From an uncultured Bacilli bacterium (GTDB taxonomy: Bacteria; Bacillota_I; Bacilli_A; RF39; UBA660): a stretch of 64,000 bases of DNA. The notes beneath the pieces were generated by a model. The model was not told where the DNA came from. It worked only from the letters and a program-made list of their open reading frames with translations, and did not search any database. The position numbers and the translations under genes were made by a program. The stretch's first letter is position 1. Each line of letters begins with the position of its first letter. The stretch lies in contig CAKOWQ010000001.1 of NCBI GenBank assembly GCA_934122395.1, positions 1-64,000 on the forward strand, given 5' to 3'. Positions 23,200-33,048 of this stretch are shown in pieces.

Positions 23200-23682
23200 A
23201 TGGTTGAACCAATAGTTTTAGAGTTTAAGATTGATGATATTTATATTGATAATCCTTTATTATCAAAAAATGATTTACTAAAATATGATACTGAATATTG
23301 CTATGAAAAAGTTACAAAGGAAATTGATAAGTTTATTAAAGCTCAACTTAATTTTCCAAACATTAAAAAACCAACGATAACTTGTAATTATGAAGTTAGG
23401 TATGAATGTTTTGTTCCGAGAAAAGTTGATAAAGTAGGAGATTATGTAACAAAGAAAATTACACAAGAAGAACAAATTAGGGAATTGTATAGTGAAATAA
23501 CCTCTTCACTAAAGTTTTTAAGTAAACTAGAATTTAAATATTTCTTAATATGTTTGTATTATAAGGAATCACAAGCAGAGTTTATGAGACAAACCGGTGC
23601 TACAAGAACTTCATTTTATCAAATTAAAGATAGTTGTGTTGTGAAGATGGCTGGTGCTATGGGATACACAAAAGAAATTTAA
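23200..23682 (+). CDS. sigma-70-like/ArpU-type transcriptional regulator
   Basis: 160 residues. The C-terminal part (EEQIRELYSEITSSLKFLS, then KYFLICLYYKESQAEFMRQT and GATRTSFYQIKDSCVVKMA) resembles sigma region 4 or ArpU-type helix-turn-helix proteins that control late or transfer genes in phages and ICEs. No region 2 is evident. Start ATG 23200 after AGGGGG. It follows a leader region with two terminator structures and is itself ended by a terminator. This fits a master activator of the conjugation module, though that is inferred from position. Confidence 0.6.
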   Translation: MVEPIVLEFKIDDIYIDNPLLSKNDLLKYDTEYCYEKVTKEIDKFIKAQLNFPNIKKPTITCNYEVRYECFVPRKVDKVGDYVTKKITQEEQIRELYSEITSSLKFLSKLEFKYFLICLYYKESQAEFMRQTGATRTSFYQIKDSCVVKMAGAMGYTKEI

Positions 23683-23686
23683 AATC

Positions 23687-23715
23687 AGTATAGTGAAATG
23701 ACTATACTTTTTTTA
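23687..23715 (+). terminator. intrinsic terminator after the sigma-like regulator
   Basis: agtatagt (23687-23694) pairs with actatact (23701-23708) over a six-base loop, followed by seven T. Confidence 0.88.
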
Positions 23716-23776
23716 TTGAGTTTAAAGTGATCTCGTAAAAAAAACTTAAATAAGATCAAGAAAGTGAGGTGATCAA

Positions 23777-24034
23777 ATGGAACAAATTAAAATATCATTA
23801 TCGCATGATACGAAAGACAGTGTAGTGAGAAGATCTACAGAACTTGGATTATCTAGTACATCAGAATATTTTAGACTACTAGCTGATTTAGATATTTCAG
23901 TTCAAAGATACCAAAGTTTAGTTACATATATTAATTTACTTTATAATAGAATCTGTGAAACTCAACAAAAACTTGGTATTTATGCAACACCTTTACAAGA
24001 AGTGCCAATTATTAATTTGCAAAATATGTCTTAG
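23777..24034 (+). CDS. small ribbon-helix-helix-like DNA-binding protein
   Basis: 85 residues. IKISLSHDTKDSVVRRSTELG then LSSTSEYFRLLADLDI fits a ribbon-helix-helix (beta strand, then two helices), as in MobC or Arc-type proteins. Start ATG 23777 after AAGTGAGGTG. A dyad tgatct...agatca lies just upstream at about 23727-23758 and could be its own operator. It begins the rightward transfer module and may control it or assist at the transfer origin. Confidence 0.6.
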   Translation: MEQIKISLSHDTKDSVVRRSTELGLSSTSEYFRLLADLDISVQRYQSLVTYINLLYNRICETQQKLGIYATPLQEVPIINLQNMS

Positions 24035-24092
24035 GTGCTGACTTTTTTTGAAATCCGTGTTAAAATTATTTTAACAAAAGGAGGGATTTCTT

Positions 24093-24713
24093 ATGAAAAG
24101 AAAGAAAATAATACCTCTTGTGTCTATTGTAATATTAATTGTACTTATAGTAGTAGGTGGTACAACATTGTTTATTTTTAAAACAAGGGATAAAGAAAAT
24201 AATGTATCTAAAAATGAAAAAACACAAATTATAGAAAAAACTAATGAAACATTAAGTGAAGATGAAATTATTAATTCTGAAGATGAATTACCTATTGATA
24301 ATGATGTTATAACTAATGAGAATCAAGTTGAAGAATCTAAAAATAATAATTCTTCTAATGAAACCAAAAGTAATAATGATCTTAATAGTAAACAAGAAGT
24401 TGGTAATAAAACAAATGATACCAATAATAAAATTGATGATAAAAGTTCAACTATAATTGAAGTTTCAGAAGAAGATACAAAAAAGAATGATGATCCAACT
24501 CAAGATGAAGAATACAAAAGAATAAAATCTACTTGTGAGTTTTTTACAAGAGAGGAATGTCAAAAGGCATTACCTGATATTCAATTAAAATATTTAGATG
24601 ATGAACATGATATGGTCTCTGCTTCTTGCAAGAGTTTTGCTTATAAAGGACAAATAGTAGGTTATAGAGTTCTTTTAACTTATGGAGATGGAAAATTCTT
24701 TTATAATAATTAA
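24093..24713 (+). CDS. membrane-anchored protein with low-complexity linker
   Basis: 206 residues. One N-terminal membrane anchor (IIPLVSIVILIVLIVVGGTT), a long Asn/Glu/Lys/Ser-rich linker (about 45-145), and a small C-terminal extracellular domain of about 55 residues. That domain contains three Cys (TCEFFTREECQK and ASCKSFAYKGQ) and ends GYRVLLTYGDGKFFYNN. Start ATG 24093 after GGAGGG. Directly upstream of the surface adhesin, so probably a cell-surface accessory of the transfer apparatus. No family recognised. Confidence 0.6.
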   Translation: MKRKKIIPLVSIVILIVLIVVGGTTLFIFKTRDKENNVSKNEKTQIIEKTNETLSEDEIINSEDELPIDNDVITNENQVEESKNNNSSNETKSNNDLNSKQEVGNKTNDTNNKIDDKSSTIIEVSEEDTKKNDDPTQDEEYKRIKSTCEFFTREECQKALPDIQLKYLDDEHDMVSASCKSFAYKGQIVGYRVLLTYGDGKFFYNN

Positions 24714-24724
24714 ATATATGATGG

Positions 24725-24749
24725 CACAACTGAAAAGGTTGTGTTTTTT
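24725..24749 (+). terminator. intrinsic terminator before the adhesin gene
   Basis: cacaac (24725-24730) pairs with gttgtg (24738-24743), followed by six T. It lies just before the adhesin ribosome site and may reduce readthrough into the adhesin gene. Confidence 0.6.
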
Positions 24750-24767
24750 AAAGGGGGAAAATAAAAA

Positions 24768-27242
24768 TTGAAAAATAAATATAAGTTGGCACTAATGTTT
24801 TTTGTTAGTGTCTTTTTTATGCTTGCTGGTTATACAGAAGTATCAGCAGCTACATTAACTCAAACACCAGTTGATAATTGGTATTATACAAGACGTGGTG
24901 GAGGAAAACCTTATATGTCTGCACAATGGAATTTGTATGATTTAGATGGTAAAACTGCTTATTGTATAGAACCAGGAGTTGATATTACAACTTCTGATTA
25001 TGAAGGAGCAATCGGTTGGATTAATTCTCCTTATTCTGATGAAGTTAATAGAAAAATTCAATTATATGGATATTATGGATATAATTATCCTGGACATGGA
25101 AATTTAAGATATAGAGCAGCAGCTCAATCATTAATTTGGGAAGCTACTGGTGGGCAAATAATTGAATTTTGGACAGAAAAATATGGAAATGGAAATTTCA
25201 TAAATTTAAATGCTGAAAGAAATGAAATTTTAAGATTAGCAAGTACACATTATGAGGTTCCTATATTTGACAGTGATACTAAAGACGCAGTAATAGGGGA
25301 AACAACAACTTTTACTGATACAAAAGGTATATTATCAAATTTTGATGTAGTAAAAAGTTCAGATGCTAGTGTATCTATTAATGGAAATACTTTATCAGTT
25401 ACACCGAATGTTGTTGGAAATATTACTGTTGTGCTAAAGAAAAAAACATATACACAAGATCCTACCATTATTTTTGTAGGTAAAGATGCTACTTCGCAAA
25501 AGATGGGAATGTTTGGAGTTGATGATCCGGTCTTGGTAAGAGTTAAACTAAATGTTGTTGGTGGTTCATTAAAAATTAATAAAAAGGATTTAGATACTAA
25601 ATTAAGTAAACCACAAGGAGATGCAACATTTAAAAATGCTGTTTATGAATTGCTTGATGAAAACTATAATTTTATAACAGATTTGATTATAGATGATTCT
25701 TTTAGTGCTAAAACAGATAAAATTTTATCACCAAATAAAATATATATATTACGAGAAAAAACAGCAAGTGAAGGATATTTACTTGATAAAACAGAATATA
25801 GATTTAAAATTGATAGAGATAATCTTGATATTGAGATGGATGTTTATGAGGACGTTATAGAAAAAACAGTAAATATTTATAAAGTATTTGCAGATGATTC
25901 TACGACAATATTAAAGGGTGAGCCTAATGTTTCGTTTGAAATATATTTGAAGTCAACTGGAGAGTATTATAAAACAATTAAAACTGATGAAAAGGGTTTT
26001 GTATCTGTTAAGTTACCTTATGGTAAATGGATATTTAAACAAGTATCTTCAACATCAGGCTTTGAGAAAGTTAAGGACTTTGAAATAGTGATTAATAATG
26101 ATTCAGATGAAGATATAACTAAAATAATTTCTAACGCTGAAATTAGAGCAAAATTAAAGCTAATAAAAGTTGATAGTGAATCACGAAAAATATTAGTTAG
26201 AGATGGAATTAAATTTAGAATTAAAAATCTTGATACAGGAGAATATGTGTGTCAAAACGTTACATATCCAGGTCAAGAAAAAATCTGTGTTTTTGAAACA
26301 AAAGATGGTATGTTTATAACTCCTTATGTTTTAGGACATGGAAATTATCAAATAGAAGAATTGGAAGAGCAAAGTATTCTTGGATATGTTTGGAATAATG
26401 TACCACTAAGATTCAGTATTGATGAAAATAGTAAATTTATTCAAGATGATGAATTTGGACTTATGCTAGAAGTTCAATTTGAAAACAAAGAGGTTAAGGG
26501 AGAAGTTGAGATTAAAAAGGTTGGTGAAAAACTAGTTATAGAAAATGGAACATTTAGATATGAAGAAATAGAACTAGATGGAGTACATTATGACTTAATT
26601 GCTGATGGTGATATTTATGCTGGAGATGGTACATTAATTTACAAAGATAAACAATTAATAAAATCTTTTGTTACAAAAGATGGATATTTTAAATTAACCA
26701 ATCTATATTTAGGTAAATATTGTTTAATTGAAACTAAGACAGTTGGAAACCATGTATTAAATAGTAAACCATATTGTTTTGAAATAAAATACAAAGATCA
26801 ATATACTGACATAATAAAATTAACAATAAATCAAAAGAATTATTTATCAAAAGGTGATTTTGAATTATCTAAAGTTGATTTATCTACTGGTGAACCTGTT
26901 GAAGGTGCTTTAATTGAAATCTATACAGAAGATGATATTTTAATTTATAGTGGAAGAACTGATAAGTTTGGAAAACTTTATGTAAAAGGCTTGGAAAGTG
27001 GTAAAAAATATAAGTTTGTTGAAAAGGAAGCGCCTGAAGGATATATATTAAATGATGAGATTCATGAGTTTGAGATTTTAAACAATGGAGATATAGTAAA
27101 AGATACTTTATCAAATGAAAAAATTGTTATTGATGTGCCAAATACATTTGCTAATGATTACAAAATATTAATACCAGTTTCATTATGTGGATTAGGTATT
27201 GTGTTAGTTTTACTTTCAAGAGATAAAAGAAAAAAGAAATAA
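24768..27242 (+). CDS. surface adhesin with thioester domain and SpaA-like isopeptide domains
   Basis: 824 residues. Signal peptide 1-28 (ending VSAA). The thioester domain (about 30-160) has Cys 66 in AYCIEPG and Gln 120 in RAAAQSLIWEATGG, the pair expected to form a Cys-Gln thioester that binds host surfaces covalently. A string of prealbumin/SpaA-like folds follows (KINKKDLDTKLSKPQGDATF, RAKLKLIKVDSESRKIL, GEVEIKKVGEKL, GDFELSKVDLSTGEPVEGAL) with Lys/Glu for isopeptide bonds. The C-terminus is VPNTFANDY, a hydrophobic helix and RDKRKKK, a variant sorting signal without the LPxTG Gly. TTG start at 24768, ten bases after GGGGG. Likely promotes mating contact or host attachment. Confidence 0.88.
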   Translation: MKNKYKLALMFFVSVFFMLAGYTEVSAATLTQTPVDNWYYTRRGGGKPYMSAQWNLYDLDGKTAYCIEPGVDITTSDYEGAIGWINSPYSDEVNRKIQLYGYYGYNYPGHGNLRYRAAAQSLIWEATGGQIIEFWTEKYGNGNFINLNAERNEILRLASTHYEVPIFDSDTKDAVIGETTTFTDTKGILSNFDVVKSSDASVSINGNTLSVTPNVVGNITVVLKKKTYTQDPTIIFVGKDATSQKMGMFGVDDPVLVRVKLNVVGGSLKINKKDLDTKLSKPQGDATFKNAVYELLDENYNFITDLIIDDSFSAKTDKILSPNKIYILREKTASEGYLLDKTEYRFKIDRDNLDIEMDVYEDVIEKTVNIYKVFADDSTTILKGEPNVSFEIYLKSTGEYYKTIKTDEKGFVSVKLPYGKWIFKQVSSTSGFEKVKDFEIVINNDSDEDITKIISNAEIRAKLKLIKVDSESRKILVRDGIKFRIKNLDTGEYVCQNVTYPGQEKICVFETKDGMFITPYVLGHGNYQIEELEEQSILGYVWNNVPLRFSIDENSKFIQDDEFGLMLEVQFENKEVKGEVEIKKVGEKLVIENGTFRYEEIELDGVHYDLIADGDIYAGDGTLIYKDKQLIKSFVTKDGYFKLTNLYLGKYCLIETKTVGNHVLNSKPYCFEIKYKDQYTDIIKLTINQKNYLSKGDFELSKVDLSTGEPVEGALIEIYTEDDILIYSGRTDKFGKLYVKGLESGKKYKFVEKEAPEGYILNDEIHEFEILNNGDIVKDTLSNEKIVIDVPNTFANDYKILIPVSLCGLGIVLVLLSRDKRKKK

Positions 27243-27262
27243 AATATTAAAAGGGGGAAATT

Positions 27263-27634
27263 ATGAATAGTGAAAATAAATTTACAGTAATAGGGAGACT
27301 TACAAAAGAGCCTATATTAAGAGAAACAAAAGATGGAACAAAAGTTACTAATGTATGTGTAGCATGTGAAAGGGATTATAAAACTAAAGAAGGCGAAAAG
27401 ATAGTAGATTTTCTAGACTTTACTTTATGGGATAAAAATGCCGAGAAAATATGCAATATTAGTAAACAAGGTTCGTTAATATATTTAAATGGTTATAATA
27501 CTATTAAAAATTATGGTACTGAGGAAGAACCTATTAAGGCTTTCAATCCAATAGTAACAACTTATAAGCATTTAGCTTATTCACTTTCAAATCCAAAGGA
27601 AGAAAAAGAAACTTCTGATGAAATGGAAAAATAA
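27263..27634 (+). CDS. ssb: single-stranded DNA-binding protein
   Basis: 123 residues with an OB fold: FTVIGRLTKEPILRETKDGT then KVTNVCVACERDY, VDFLDFTLWDKNAEKI and GSLIYLNGYN. The C-terminal tail is acidic but lacks the classic DDDIPF end. ICE-borne SSB protects the transferred single strand in the recipient. Start ATG 27263 after AAAGGGGG. It overlaps the next gene by one base (TAATG). Confidence 0.88.
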   Translation: MNSENKFTVIGRLTKEPILRETKDGTKVTNVCVACERDYKTKEGEKIVDFLDFTLWDKNAEKICNISKQGSLIYLNGYNTIKNYGTEEEPIKAFNPIVTTYKHLAYSLSNPKEEKETSDEMEK

Positions 27635-28215
27635 TGATAGATAAAAGTAAAAAATATTCATTAAATGAATTACTTGATATTTATGATATGTATAATATTG
27701 ATTTTAAATATTATGGTAATAACAAAAATGGAGAATTAGAATTGTATTTAAAAACTGATGCTGATAAAGTGTCAGTTTTTAAGTCTATATCAAAAATATC
27801 AAAATATGACTATTTAAAGTTAAGTGAAAAAGAAGCTAGAAATCTATATTTTATATATGATAGAGAGGTGAATGAGTTGGAATTAGATATAGTGGCAGTA
27901 GTTTTACGAACTAGTGATGTTAATATCCCAGCAGGTAGATATACTTTAAAATCACTTGATAAACTAACTAAAGAACAAGATGCAGAAGAACGAAGTGAAA
28001 GTGAATTATCAGATGGTATTGCTTATATTATAGTTGATAATAATACAGCATGTACTTTGTATGATGATGTTTATTTGTTCGGAAAGAATCAAGATGGTTT
28101 GATTGCTAGTTTAGAAGAAAGGATAAAAAATGAAAAAGATGGGTTAATACATGATAATTTAAAATTAATACTTAATTATTTTAATGATTTAATAAAAGAA
28201 GAAAAAGTATTATAA
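27634..28215 (+). CDS. hypothetical protein of the transfer module
   Basis: 193 residues, no recognised family. The N-terminal part (YSLNELLDIYDMYNIDFKYY) looks helical, the middle contains LDIVAVVLRTSDVNIPAGRYTLKSLDKL and GIAYIIVDNNTACTLYDDVYL, and the end is a charged helix. No membrane segment. Start ATG overlaps the stop of ssb. Sits between ssb and the pilin-like gene. Confidence 0.55.
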   Translation: MIDKSKKYSLNELLDIYDMYNIDFKYYGNNKNGELELYLKTDADKVSVFKSISKISKYDYLKLSEKEARNLYFIYDREVNELELDIVAVVLRTSDVNIPAGRYTLKSLDKLTKEQDAEERSESELSDGIAYIIVDNNTACTLYDDVYLFGKNQDGLIASLEERIKNEKDGLIHDNLKLILNYFNDLIKEEKVL

Positions 28216-28222
28216 GAAGGGG

Positions 28223-28606
28223 TTGGTTGATATAAAAAAGAATAAAAAGATTGTATCTATTATAAATGATATTAAAAAAAATAGTATAAAAGTTATGACA
28301 GTAGTTATGAGCTTAATATCATCTTTTTTTCTAACAACTAATGTATATGCTGTTGAAAAAATAGAAGGTGGTAATGTAACTATTGAAAGTCTTGGAGCGA
28401 TAATTAAAAGTTTAGCTACTAAAGTTCAGATATTTGGTATAGTTTTGTCATTTATTGCTTTAGTTGTTTTTGTAATTCAATTTATAATTGGAGATGATGA
28501 AACAAAACAAAGAAGGAAAAAAACTATTCTTTATACATTAGGGGGAGTAGCACTTTTAATCTTAGTTCCTTCTATTATCAATTTTGTTATTGATATATTG
28601 GGGTAA
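28223..28606 (+). CDS. VirB2/TrbC-like pilin subunit of the conjugation machinery
   Basis: About 124-127 residues. A cleavable signal (KVMTVVMSLISSFFLTTNVYA) is followed by two hydrophobic helices (KVQIFGIVLSFIALVVFVIQFII and TILYTLGGVALLILVPSIINFVI) separated by a short basic loop, as in VirB2-like subunits. Start uncertain: TTG 28223 directly abuts GGGG of the ribosome site, whereas ATA 28232 lies at a normal nine-base distance. It is followed immediately by the VirB6-like gene. Confidence 0.75.
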   Translation: MVDIKKNKKIVSIINDIKKNSIKVMTVVMSLISSFFLTTNVYAVEKIEGGNVTIESLGAIIKSLATKVQIFGIVLSFIALVVFVIQFIIGDDETKQRRKKTILYTLGGVALLILVPSIINFVIDILG

Positions 28607-28607
28607 T

Positions 28608-30272
28608 ATGTTTCAGATATTAAGTATAAGTAGTGATATTAAATATGGCGTTTTAGATATATTAAGAGGCATAGGAATAGGGATAGTTAATATTATATTT
28701 TCAACAATCGATACTCTTTATAATGTAGCACAAAAAATAAATAGTTTAAATTTTATTCAGATGTTGGAAAATATAGAAAATTCACCATTTACAAAAATAT
28801 TCAATGCCTTTTTTATATTATCTTTTGTCGTATTATTACTATTTTCTGTTTGGAAAATATCATTTAGAATATTAGATGCAGATAATAATGAACAACCATT
28901 ATTTGAAATTGCTAAAGAAATAATCAAATGTGGTTTTTTAATATTTAGTATATACTTGATTTTCAATACTAGCATCAATTTAGGAATTAATTTATCTAAC
29001 TCTATTTATAACAATTTTAACACAGAACAATCAACAATAGGCGATAAAATGAAAAGTGCTTATTTAAGTATAAATGAATCTTGTTATATGGTTAAAGATG
29101 GAGAAAAAGTTGATAAAGAAAACGTTAAAGATATAAAAGAATATTTGGATGGCTATGCTGATACAAGCAAAGCAAACACTATGGAGGATTTTGAAAAATT
29201 GATTAGAAATGATACTATTACAGCTAGTGATGTATCAGATTCAGGTGCTTTCTCATATCGTTGTACAATCTATAAAAAGGGGTTATGGAATGATGGACAA
29301 GATTATGCTTTCTCCTATAACTTTTTATTTGGAATAGTAATAGGAATTATATTTTTATTTAGTGTTGGTTTTGCAGTTTTGATGTTAGGTAGAAGGCAAT
29401 TAGAATTAGCATTTTTAATGACAATTTCACCACTTGTAATTGCCACATCTGTTGGTAGAAGAGAACAACGATCGGCTTTATATCAACAATTAGCATCATT
29501 AGTTTTACAAGCAGGTGCAATGATGTTATTAATTGGTCTAACTTCTATAATGTTTAATGCAATTCAAAATAGTGTAGAAATAAATAGTTTAGATTATTTT
29601 ACAAAAACAGTTGCACAATCAATTTTATATTTAGGTTGTGCTATGATGCTTATGACAGGTTGTACTTCTTTAAATCGTTTTATTGGTGATAATGTATCTG
29701 CTAACTCTGGTAGAGATATGATTATGGCTATGAGAGGTTTAACAGGAGGAATAGCTGCTGGAGGAACACTTATGGCTGGAACTTTAGGAGCAATGAAAAA
29801 TACTACTATTGGTGGAGTAAAAGCAGGTAAGGGTATAGGACAACTTGCTAAAGGTGGTTTTCAAGCTTTAAATGGAATGAGACATGGTCTTGCAAGTGTT
29901 AATCCTAAGGCAAATGCAAGATTATCAAAAGGTTTTAATAATCAAGTAGGTAAAGGATTAGCACAAATGATGAAAGGTCAAATGATGCAAGATAGTAAAA
30001 ATCCATTAGCAAGAGCTTATGGAAGAATGTTGGATGCTAAAGGTGAAAGTAATATTGCAGATGCTGCGAAAAAATGGGATTTTTCTAACGATAAATATAA
30101 TGTTGATTATATTAAAGGCGGAGTATCATTAGCACAACAAGGTATTAATAATATCAAATCAGGTTTTGGTGGTGCTTTTGATAGTATAAAAAATATAGGA
30201 AATCCACATAGTCATAGATATAGAAGTCGTCCTAATATTATGGATTATGGTAATGAAAAAGATAGTATATAA
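28608..30272 (+). CDS. VirB6/TrbL-like polytopic channel protein
   Basis: 554 residues from ATG 28608 (one base after the previous stop). About seven membrane segments lie in the first 380 residues. Family-like motifs include VGFAVLMLGRRQLELAFLM and ISPLVIATSVGRREQRSALY. The long Gly/Lys/Ala-rich soluble C-terminus (about 390-555) is likely cytoplasmic. VirB6 homologues form the inner-membrane channel of type IV secretion systems. Gene order VirB2, VirB6, VirB3, VirB4, lytic enzyme is typical for Gram-positive conjugation. Confidence 0.85.
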   Translation: MFQILSISSDIKYGVLDILRGIGIGIVNIIFSTIDTLYNVAQKINSLNFIQMLENIENSPFTKIFNAFFILSFVVLLLFSVWKISFRILDADNNEQPLFEIAKEIIKCGFLIFSIYLIFNTSINLGINLSNSIYNNFNTEQSTIGDKMKSAYLSINESCYMVKDGEKVDKENVKDIKEYLDGYADTSKANTMEDFEKLIRNDTITASDVSDSGAFSYRCTIYKKGLWNDGQDYAFSYNFLFGIVIGIIFLFSVGFAVLMLGRRQLELAFLMTISPLVIATSVGRREQRSALYQQLASLVLQAGAMMLLIGLTSIMFNAIQNSVEINSLDYFTKTVAQSILYLGCAMMLMTGCTSLNRFIGDNVSANSGRDMIMAMRGLTGGIAAGGTLMAGTLGAMKNTTIGGVKAGKGIGQLAKGGFQALNGMRHGLASVNPKANARLSKGFNNQVGKGLAQMMKGQMMQDSKNPLARAYGRMLDAKGESNIADAAKKWDFSNDKYNVDYIKGGVSLAQQGINNIKSGFGGAFDSIKNIGNPHSHRYRSRPNIMDYGNEKDSI

Positions 30273-30287
30273 AAAGGGGGAATTTGG

Positions 30288-30554
30288 TTGTACATCACAC
30301 TACAGAGTATAAAAAGAAATTTAGGATTATTTAATTTAGAATTGGAAGATATAATTATAGGATCGATATTTGGTCTAATCTTTACAATTCTTTTTTTATT
30401 ACATCTATATACTCTTGCAATAATTGTTATATCTATTGGAGTATTAGCATTAATTCCTATGGATTTTAGTAAGTGTAATAGAATGTATAAATTATTTGGT
30501 TTATTTACAAAGTTTATGTTTAAAAATAGAAATTACTATTTTTATAAAGACTAA
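30288..30554 (+). CDS. VirB3/PrgI-like membrane protein
   Basis: 88 residues with two close membrane segments (IIIGSIFGLIFTILFLLHLY and TLAIIVISIGVLALIPMDF), followed by a basic tail (NRMYKLFGLFTKFMFKNRNYYF). This matches PrgI/VirB3-type components that sit before VirB4 ATPases. TTG start at 30288, seven bases after GGGGG. Confidence 0.78.
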   Translation: MYITLQSIKRNLGLFNLELEDIIIGSIFGLIFTILFLLHLYTLAIIVISIGVLALIPMDFSKCNRMYKLFGLFTKFMFKNRNYYFYKD

Positions 30555-30564
30555 AGTTAGGGGG

Positions 30565-33048
30565 TTGGTTTTTATAAATAAATTATTAGATAAAATTAAA
30601 GAATACAAAAATAAAAAAATAGAAAAAAGGATAAATAAAATAAAGAAGAATAAAAAAGATATTTATTTATCAAAAGGGATTTTGAAAAAGAAAGTTCAAA
30701 ATTCACAATGTTTTACAAATATTAAAGATATAAGTGATAATGGTATTATTACATTAAAAAATGGTGGATATGCACTTATGTATAGTGCTAATCCGATTGA
30801 CTTATCATTAACTAGTGATAAAGAACAAAATACATTTTTTCATATTTTGTCTAAATTATACAGGTTACCATTTACTATTAAGGCATATAAGTTTGATGAA
30901 AAGATTAATTTGAATGTTAATAAAGAGAATTATTTAAAATTAATTGATGAAACAGATAATGAAGTTAGAAAAAACATTTTAATTAATAACCATAATTTTA
31001 TAGAGGCAATAGAAAGTGAAAATATGACTTCTGCTAGTTCTTATTATTTAGCAATAATATCTAAAAATAAAGAAGCTTTAGAAAAGAATAAAGAAGAGTT
31101 TGAACTCGCTTGTAATGGCGTTATTCCAAAACTTGAATTGGAGCAAATTACTAATAAGAAGAATTTAATAAAAATTTTTTGTAATATGTATTTTTCAAAT
31201 AATAATTTAGATCAAATTATATACTATGATTTTATAGATTTAATAACACCAATAAAAATAAATGAAGGTATATCAACGTTAAAATTTGATGATGAAGAGG
31301 TACAGTTACTTTCTATTAAAAATTATCCACTATTTATTGAACATGGTTTCTTAGATAGAATAATTAATTTACCTAATATAAAGGCATCAGTTACTATTAA
31401 TGATTCAATAGAACAAGGAAAACTTTTGAATGTGCTTAATAGTAGTTTTAAGGCAGTGCTTGCTGATTATAATTCATCAAAAAATTTAAGTGATGTTACT
31501 GAAATGCAAAACTTGATGGGGAATTATAAATTACTGATTGAACAAATTTCATCTAATGATGAGAAGATAAAAGATGTATCTATTGTTTTAGCAATAAGTG
31601 GTGATAAGAAAACTAGAGAAGAACTGGTAAAGGAAATTAAAAGAAATGCAGAGCTTTACCAAATTAAAGTTGAAGTTCCAAGAATGAGGCAAATGGAAGC
31701 ATGGCAAGCTTATGATTTAACTACCAAAGGTTTTAAAGATTATGCTATGTATTTACCAACTTTAACTTTGGCATCTACATTTTTCTTTACCGAAAACTAT
31801 CATAATGATTCTACTGGTTGGTTGATAGGAGAAGATTCTGCTTATGGACTTCCAATATTTTTTGATCCATTTTATTTAAATAAAAATAGAACAAGCCATA
31901 ATATTGGAGTTATAGGTACAAGTGGTAGCGGTAAAAGTTATTTACTAAAATTACTTGCAACTAACGAATTTGCAAGAGGAACAAAATTGTTCTTGTTCGA
32001 TATAGAAAACGAACTACAAAAGTTATGTGAAAGATGTGGTGGAGAACATATAGACTTATCCAGTAAAAGTTTAATTAATCCACTTCAAATTAGATATATT
32101 ATGACAGATGAAGATGAGGAAACTTCAATATTAGGTAAACATTTAGGATTTTTAGAAAATTTCTTTTCAACAGCATTTGAAGATATTACTGAAAAAGAAT
32201 TAGTAGTTCTATTAGATATAGTTGAAAAATTTTATAACTCAAGAGGTATTTCTAAAAATACCACGTTAGAAGAATACGAAAAAATGACACCTAAAGATTA
32301 TCCAATATTTTCAGATTTGTATGCTTATTTGTTAGAAATGCAAAAAACTTGTGATAATAAGGATTTACTTAAAATACTTGTAAATATTGAAGTGTTATTA
32401 AAAAGAATGGTAATAGGTCAAGATGCAAATTTATTTAATGGAATTACAACGATAGATTTAAATAATAATCTTATCGTTTTTAATTTACAGGAATTATTAT
32501 TTAATTCTAGTAAAAGATTAATAAATACTCAAATGATAAACTTACTTACTTATTTAAGTAATGAAATTGTAGATAATAAAAAGAAAAATGAAAAATTAAA
32601 TAAAGAACAAAAAATGTTGATTGTATTGGATGAATTTCATAACTATATTGACGAAGATAATCCTACATTATTAAAATATTTCGATCAATTAAATAGAAGA
32701 GCAAGGAAATATAAATTAGGTATAGTGGTAGCTAGTCAACAACCAACAGATTTTACTACTAGAACTAATATTTTAAGACATGCTTCTGCAATATTTAATA
32801 ATTGTCAATATCAGGTAACAGGTATGTTAAAAGATAGTGATGTAGAAGCAGTGGAAAAACTGTATTCTAATACACCATTAACAGAAACACAAAAAGCATT
32901 TTTAAGTAGAGCAAATCAAGGGCAATTTTTACTTAACATAACTAACAAAAATAGATTAAGGGTTAATGTTTTTGCAACGCCACTTCAAACATATTACATG
33001 GGCGAAAGTGATGATGATGGTGTATTAAACAAAGGAAATTATGCTTAA
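30565..33048 (+). CDS. VirB4-family ATPase of the conjugation machinery
   Basis: 827 residues. The N-terminal half is the VirB4 platform domain. The C-terminal ATPase has Walker A IGTSGSGKSYLLKLL, Walker B MLIVLDEFHNYID, and RRARKYKLGIVVASQQPTDF as the post-Walker region. It powers pilus assembly and substrate transfer at the inner face of the membrane. Start uncertain: TTG 30565 abuts the GGGGG site, while ATA 30574 lies nine bases after it, the same arrangement as in the VirB2-like gene. Overlaps the next gene by eight bases. Confidence 0.9.
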   Translation: MVFINKLLDKIKEYKNKKIEKRINKIKKNKKDIYLSKGILKKKVQNSQCFTNIKDISDNGIITLKNGGYALMYSANPIDLSLTSDKEQNTFFHILSKLYRLPFTIKAYKFDEKINLNVNKENYLKLIDETDNEVRKNILINNHNFIEAIESENMTSASSYYLAIISKNKEALEKNKEEFELACNGVIPKLELEQITNKKNLIKIFCNMYFSNNNLDQIIYYDFIDLITPIKINEGISTLKFDDEEVQLLSIKNYPLFIEHGFLDRIINLPNIKASVTINDSIEQGKLLNVLNSSFKAVLADYNSSKNLSDVTEMQNLMGNYKLLIEQISSNDEKIKDVSIVLAISGDKKTREELVKEIKRNAELYQIKVEVPRMRQMEAWQAYDLTTKGFKDYAMYLPTLTLASTFFFTENYHNDSTGWLIGEDSAYGLPIFFDPFYLNKNRTSHNIGVIGTSGSGKSYLLKLLATNEFARGTKLFLFDIENELQKLCERCGGEHIDLSSKSLINPLQIRYIMTDEDEETSILGKHLGFLENFFSTAFEDITEKELVVLLDIVEKFYNSRGISKNTTLEEYEKMTPKDYPIFSDLYAYLLEMQKTCDNKDLLKILVNIEVLLKRMVIGQDANLFNGITTIDLNNNLIVFNLQELLFNSSKRLINTQMINLLTYLSNEIVDNKKKNEKLNKEQKMLIVLDEFHNYIDEDNPTLLKYFDQLNRRARKYKLGIVVASQQPTDFTTRTNILRHASAIFNNCQYQVTGMLKDSDVEAVEKLYSNTPLTETQKAFLSRANQGQFLLNITNKNRLRVNVFATPLQTYYMGESDDDGVLNKGNYA